14,026 nt of DNA from Acidobacteriota bacterium. Its GTDB lineage: Bacteria; Acidobacteriota; Terriglobia; Acidiferrales; 2-02-FULL-67-57. Under the pieces are notes generated by a model. It ran no database searches. It saw only the letters and a program-made list of their open reading frames with translations, and was not told the origin of the DNA. The stretch lies in assembly GCA_016189965.1 (NCBI GenBank), contig JACPRL010000032.1, forward strand, positions 1 through 14,026, given 5' to 3'. A program made the translations under genes and the position numbers. Shown piece after piece: positions 13,571-14,026 of this stretch; position 1 is the stretch's first letter; each line of letters opens with the position of its first letter.

Positions 13571-13639
13571 TTTGAGTTCAGCCCGGCGGCTCCCGCCGCT
13601 GGGAACCCTGTGGCAGGAGCCACAGGGCTGAACATCAAA
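13571..13639 (+). ncRNA. 69-nt element folding into a three-way junction (structured repeat or RNA)
   Basis: Manual pairing gives three stems. P1: TTTGA+GTTCAG (13571-13581) with CTGAAC+TCAAA (13628-13639), 11 bp with one bulged A at 13634. P2: 13582-13590 with 13595-13603, 9 bp including one G-T(U) pair, loop TCCC. P3: 13606-13614 with 13619-13627, 9 perfect bp, loop AGGA. Only AA (13604-13605) is unpaired at the junction. Nearly every base is used. It could be an RNA, a cruciform-forming repeat, or a protein target. It lies upstream of the presumed -10 at 13699, so it is probably not in the leader of the PEP mutase mRNA. I do not recognise a named RNA family. Confidence 0.55.
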
Positions 13640-13698
13640 GGTGCGAACGCGGCAAGATGACCCGCTACCGCTTCCTGTGCTTCGGGCGCCGACTGCGT

Positions 13699-13704
13699 TA
13701 TACT
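13699..13704 (+). promoter_or_regulatory. TATACT -10-like box ahead of the PEP mutase gene
   Basis: GTTATACTTT stands out in GC-rich sequence, with TATACT 33 nt before ATG 13738. Initiation near 13711 would leave a leader of about 27 nt holding GAGAGG (13723-13728). No clear -35 hexamer was seen. Confidence 0.4.
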
Positions 13705-13737
13705 TTCGGGCTGGGGAGCCTCGAGAGGCCCGAACGA

Positions 13738-14026
13738 ATGAGCAAAGCAGCACGACTGCGCGAGCTGCTGGCGCGCCCGCAGCCGACCCTGCTCGTCGGC
13801 GCGCACAACGGCCTGACGGCCAAGCTCGCCGAAGAGGCGGGCTTCGACGCCGTCTGGGCGGGCGGGTTTGAAATCACCGCCGCGCGCGCCATGCCCGACG
13901 CCAGCGTGCTCACCATGGCCGAGCACCTCGAGGTCACCAGCCAGATCAACGACGCCACCGAGCTCCCCGTGGTCGCCGACTGCGACAACGGCTTCGGCAA
14001 CGCCATCAACGTCATGCGCCTGGTGC
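13738..14026 (+). CDS. pepM: Phosphoenolpyruvate mutase (phosphonate biosynthesis), N-terminal part, cut by window end
   Basis: 96 codons open to the window edge. The isocitrate lyase/PEP mutase fold is clear: LLVGAHNGLTAKLAEEAGFDAVWAGGFEITAA, then PDASVLTM with Asp54, then VVADCDNGFGNAINVMRLV with Asp81 and Asp83, the Mg2+ site that reads D-x-D-T-G-Y-G in characterised PEP mutases. PEP mutase converts phosphoenolpyruvate to phosphonopyruvate, forming the C-P bond that begins almost all phosphonate pathways. The sequence is closer to PEP mutase than to methylisocitrate lyase. Phosphonopyruvate hydrolase is the main alternative, because the deciding EDKxxxKxNS loop lies beyond the window. ATG 13738 is used, with GAGAGG 9 nt upstream. 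An in-frame ATG at 13657 would add 27 non-conserved residues and would lie upstream of the -10 box. Some homologues carry a C-terminal nucleotidyltransferase domain, which cannot be checked here. Confidence 0.85.
   Translation, partial: MSKAARLRELLARPQPTLLVGAHNGLTAKLAEEAGFDAVWAGGFEITAARAMPDASVLTMAEHLEVTSQINDATELPVVADCDNGFGNAINVMRLV

Larger units (their letters stand above)
12903..13737. other. Repeat-rich intergenic spacer upstream of the PEP mutase gene
   Basis: About 835 nt without a supported gene. Open frames here (for example 13234-13548) translate into low-complexity text made of repeats. The spacer contains CACAAAG/CACAGAG strings, GACAGACA-type hairpins, copies of the CTTCG...ATGACA family, a perfect 14-bp hairpin and a three-way-junction element, each listed separately. 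13218-13296 and 13331-13397 show nothing recognisable beyond GC-rich sequence. A -10-like TATACT near 13699 probably serves the downstream gene. Confidence 0.7.

Noticed and set aside
13641..13871. 76-codon + strand frame overlapping the PEP mutase start
   Set aside because: It lies in a different frame from the clearly conserved PEP mutase sequence and has no recognisable content.

Overview
The window is a very GC-rich bacterial chromosome segment with every confident gene on the + strand. Exported LolA-like and phosphatase-like proteins, a possible outer-membrane β-barrel C-terminus at the left edge, and intergenic spaces full of short dispersed hairpin repeats suggest a Gram-negative, soil-type lineage such as an Acidobacteriota. 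That placement is inferred from gene style and repeats, not from a marker gene. No rRNA, tRNA, transposase, integrase or CRISPR array was seen.

Layout. 1-45 is the last 14 codons of an upstream gene. 46-535 is repeat-filled spacer. 536-7259 is a compact co-directional block: a LolA-fold-like periplasmic protein, a LicC/PntC-like CTP:phospho(no)-alcohol cytidylyltransferase, a large exported protein of unknown family, and a large exported alkaline-phosphatase-superfamily enzyme whose start abuts the stop before it. After a spacer with a long imperfect inverted repeat comes a flippase-like/LPG-synthase-TM membrane protein (7437-8423). A second unit has a TATAAT box in front of it and carries an AsnB-type glutamine amidotransferase (8521-10296) overlapping a TagB/TagF-like CDP-glycerol glycerophosphotransferase family protein (10289-11365). 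A repeat-bearing spacer follows, then a fused nucleotidyltransferase-like/CDP-alcohol phosphatidyltransferase of IPCT/DIPPS architecture (11532-12902). An 835-nt spacer carries at least ten repeat or hairpin elements. The window ends inside a gene for a PEP-mutase-type enzyme, the entry step of phosphonate biosynthesis.

How the genes may work together (inference). PEP mutase makes the C-P bond. A LicC/PntC-like cytidylyltransferase could activate a phosphonate or phospho-alcohol head group as a CMP conjugate. The CDP-alcohol phosphatidyltransferase could place it on a lipid, and the TagF-like enzyme on a glycan or polyol. AsnB could add an amide, and the flippase-like protein and the exported phosphatase could act on the product at or beyond the membrane. 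The pieces fit a CMP-activated phosphonate or phosphodiester envelope-decoration locus, but the substrates cannot be read from sequence.

The most distinctive non-coding signals are three. One is an in-frame repeat insertion with a perfect 13-bp inverted repeat inside the CDP-alcohol phosphatidyltransferase gene. The second is a 69-nt element that folds on paper into a three-way junction upstream of the PEP mutase gene. The third is a perfect 14-bp hairpin in the same spacer.
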